A program made the position numbers and the translations under genes. Shown piece by piece: positions 58,754-59,818 of a stretch of DNA of 59,818 nucleotides (position 1 is the stretch's first letter; each line of letters opens with the position of its first letter). The DNA comes from Clostridia bacterium (GTDB lineage Bacteria > Bacillota > Peptococcia > DRI-13 > UBA5745). Location: assembly GCA_018434325.1 (NCBI GenBank), contig JAHDPO010000008.1, positions 1 through 59,818 on the forward strand, in the 5' to 3' direction. Under the pieces are notes generated by a model. It made no database searches and was not told the DNA's origin. It was given only the letters and a program-made list of their open reading frames with translations.

Positions 58754-59545
58754 TTATTCTTCCTTCAAACCGCAGTAGACCTCAAGATCATGGTAATACT
58801 TGGGGAAATTAGGCTGGGCAGCAAGGCCGGCCACCGGTGTGGGAATGCGGGCTACGCCGCCTTTGTGGGTAGCTTCCAGACCCGCCATCACCTCCTCAAT
58901 TTTTCCCGCAGGCATGGCAAAAGCCAGCTCATCGTCGGCGGTCAGGGCAAACACCCGCTCGCCGCCGCCGGGAATGATGACGTTGCAGCGGTCTTGGGTA
59001 TAAGGAACCGTAATTTCCCCACCGCAGGCCCCCCGGCCGGCAAAGCGGGATTCGATGTAGCCGCCGGTTTTGTAAAGAGCGCCCTGGACAAAGCGGGTAA
59101 TCTGGGCGGCGTTGCCGTAGCAGATCACTACGTCGGGCTCAAAGGCCGCATTCTGCAAAGGCGCAACAACAATGCAATGGGTATCGGCCTGGGGCATCTT
59201 TGGCGTGGATTCCTGGGTTTTTACCGCCGCCTCGTCGTTGCCCGTGTAAAGGTTCTTGATTACGCTGCCATCCTTGATGAAATCCGGCTCCTCCCTATAG
59301 CCCAGGATAACCTGGGCCAGGGGGCAGGCCTGATCCTTCTGGTAAAACGCCACCGCCCAGCCATATTTCCGGGCAAGGCTGATGCCCTGGCAAATGGCGA
59401 TGGGATGGCCGAAGGCTTCCGTGGGTACCTTTGTCTTAGGCGGCAGAGCCTCTCCCTCTTTAAAGAACTTTACGGCCACCGGAAAGGTTGCCGGCCGGAT
59501 ATACTTGGAGATGACCCCATCCAAACGCAAACAAATATCTGACAT
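58754..59545 (-). CDS. DUF169 family protein
   Basis: The protein is 263 residues. Features of DUF169: TFPVAVKFFKEGEALP, ICQGISLARKYGWAVAFYQK and DQACPLA with conserved Cys, DVVICYGNAAQITRF, and GGGERVFALTADDELAFAMP. These proteins occur in anaerobes and archaea near redox or C1 genes; function unknown. It follows the pyruvate synthase subunit with only 20 bases between, so it may be co-transcribed. Confidence 0.88.
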   Translation of the reverse strand: MSDICLRLDGVISKYIRPATFPVAVKFFKEGEALPPKTKVPTEAFGHPIAICQGISLARKYGWAVAFYQKDQACPLAQVILGYREEPDFIKDGSVIKNLYTGNDEAAVKTQESTPKMPQADTHCIVVAPLQNAAFEPDVVICYGNAAQITRFVQGALYKTGGYIESRFAGRGACGGEITVPYTQDRCNVIIPGGGERVFALTADDELAFAMPAGKIEEVMAGLEATHKGGVARIPTPVAGLAAQPNFPKYYHDLEVYCGLKEE

Positions 59546-59565
59546 GCTTTTTCACTCCCTTAATT

Positions 59566-59818
59566 TTACTCGCCGCACTTTTTCAGCAGATCTTCCCATT
59601 TGCGGTCTACTTCCGCCTGGAAAGCCTCAATCATCCATTCATTTTCTTTCTTGAACATATGCTTAAACCGGCCCTGGGGCTTCAGGTATTCTTCGATGGG
59701 CAGCTTCTTCTTCGGCTCGTAGGTCAGCTTCCACTTGCCCGCCTCCACCTCAAACATCGGCCAGAAGCAGGTGTCCGCCGCCAGCTTGCAGATCTTCATC
59801 AGCTCCTGGGTTTCATAG
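59566..59818 (-). CDS. porB: Pyruvate:ferredoxin oxidoreductase beta subunit, C-terminal end (5' part outside window)
   Basis: The last ~83 residues of a thiamine-diphosphate-binding beta subunit: YETQELMKICKLAADTCFWP, FEVEAGKWKLTYEPKKKLPI, EEYLKPQGRFKHMF, and DRKWEDLLKKC. The segment FWP.[FY]EVE.GKWKL.Y.PK..LP[IV]E is typical of PorB. The frame is open to the window edge. It converts pyruvate to acetyl-CoA in anaerobes. Confidence 0.82.
   Translation of the reverse strand, partial: YETQELMKICKLAADTCFWPMFEVEAGKWKLTYEPKKKLPIEEYLKPQGRFKHMFKKENEWMIEAFQAEVDRKWEDLLKKCGE

Overview
The window looks like part of a Clostridia-class Firmicutes chromosome (mid GC, strong AGGAGG ribosome binding sites, a SCIFF peptide with its radical-SAM maturase, SpoVG, P-II/DUF1538, DUF169 and pyruvate:ferredoxin oxidoreductase genes typical of anaerobes). 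An integrative and conjugative element (ICE) fills about 1-33.5 kb and ordinary chromosome follows. Genus cannot be told from this sequence alone.

ICE region (1-33,552). The left edge holds the 3' end of a Tet(M)-family ribosomal protection gene followed by two small regulators (winged helix, XRE) on the plus strand, closed by a terminator. Everything else except one small gene is on the minus strand and reads right to left as a long transfer operon: accessory genes (a nonsense-interrupted gene, an LPD28-like gene, an Api92-like mini-ORF, a DNA adenine methylase with a damaged start codon, two AbrB-like regulators, a YodL-like protein, SpoVG). Next comes a Tad-type pilus set (Flp-like pilin, A24 prepilin peptidase, CpaB, CpaE, TadA, TadB, TadC, two TadE-like pseudopilins) and surface proteins. 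Then come the type IV secretion core (VirB2-, VirB6-, VirB3- and VirB4-like), an amidoligase/gamma-glutamylcyclotransferase pair, an M23 hydrolase, a candidate oriT with an RHH protein, a HEPN-domain cargo gene, a relaxase with Sel1 repeats, a Toprim protein, VirD4 and an HTH protein. tRNA-Asp at 33,553-33,629 is the likely integration target. The integrase and the other end lie outside the window. Intrinsic-terminator hairpins sit directly in front of the ribosome binding site of several transfer genes, which suggests antitermination or attenuation.

Chromosome (33,630-59,818). After a decayed low-complexity stretch come P-II/DUF1538, walJ-like/rlmH, a secreted metalloprotease and a LysM-G5-M23 cell-wall hydrolase. 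The SCIFF RiPP locus follows, including a 49-residue precursor gene. Next is a three-gene redox operon: a DmsB-like ferredoxin, an FAD/NAD oxidoreductase, and a molybdoenzyme fused to its TorD-like chaperone. After tRNA-Gly comes a TasA/camelysin-like fibre locus with its own multi-TM SipW-type signal peptidase, three proteins with SipW-type signals, a DUF5305 protein and a NarX/NarL-type two-component system. The right end holds a 1-Cys peroxiredoxin, a BlaI/BlaR1-like pair with a recognisable promoter/operator, a MITE-like inverted-repeat element, a DUF169 protein and the 3' end of a pyruvate synthase beta subunit.
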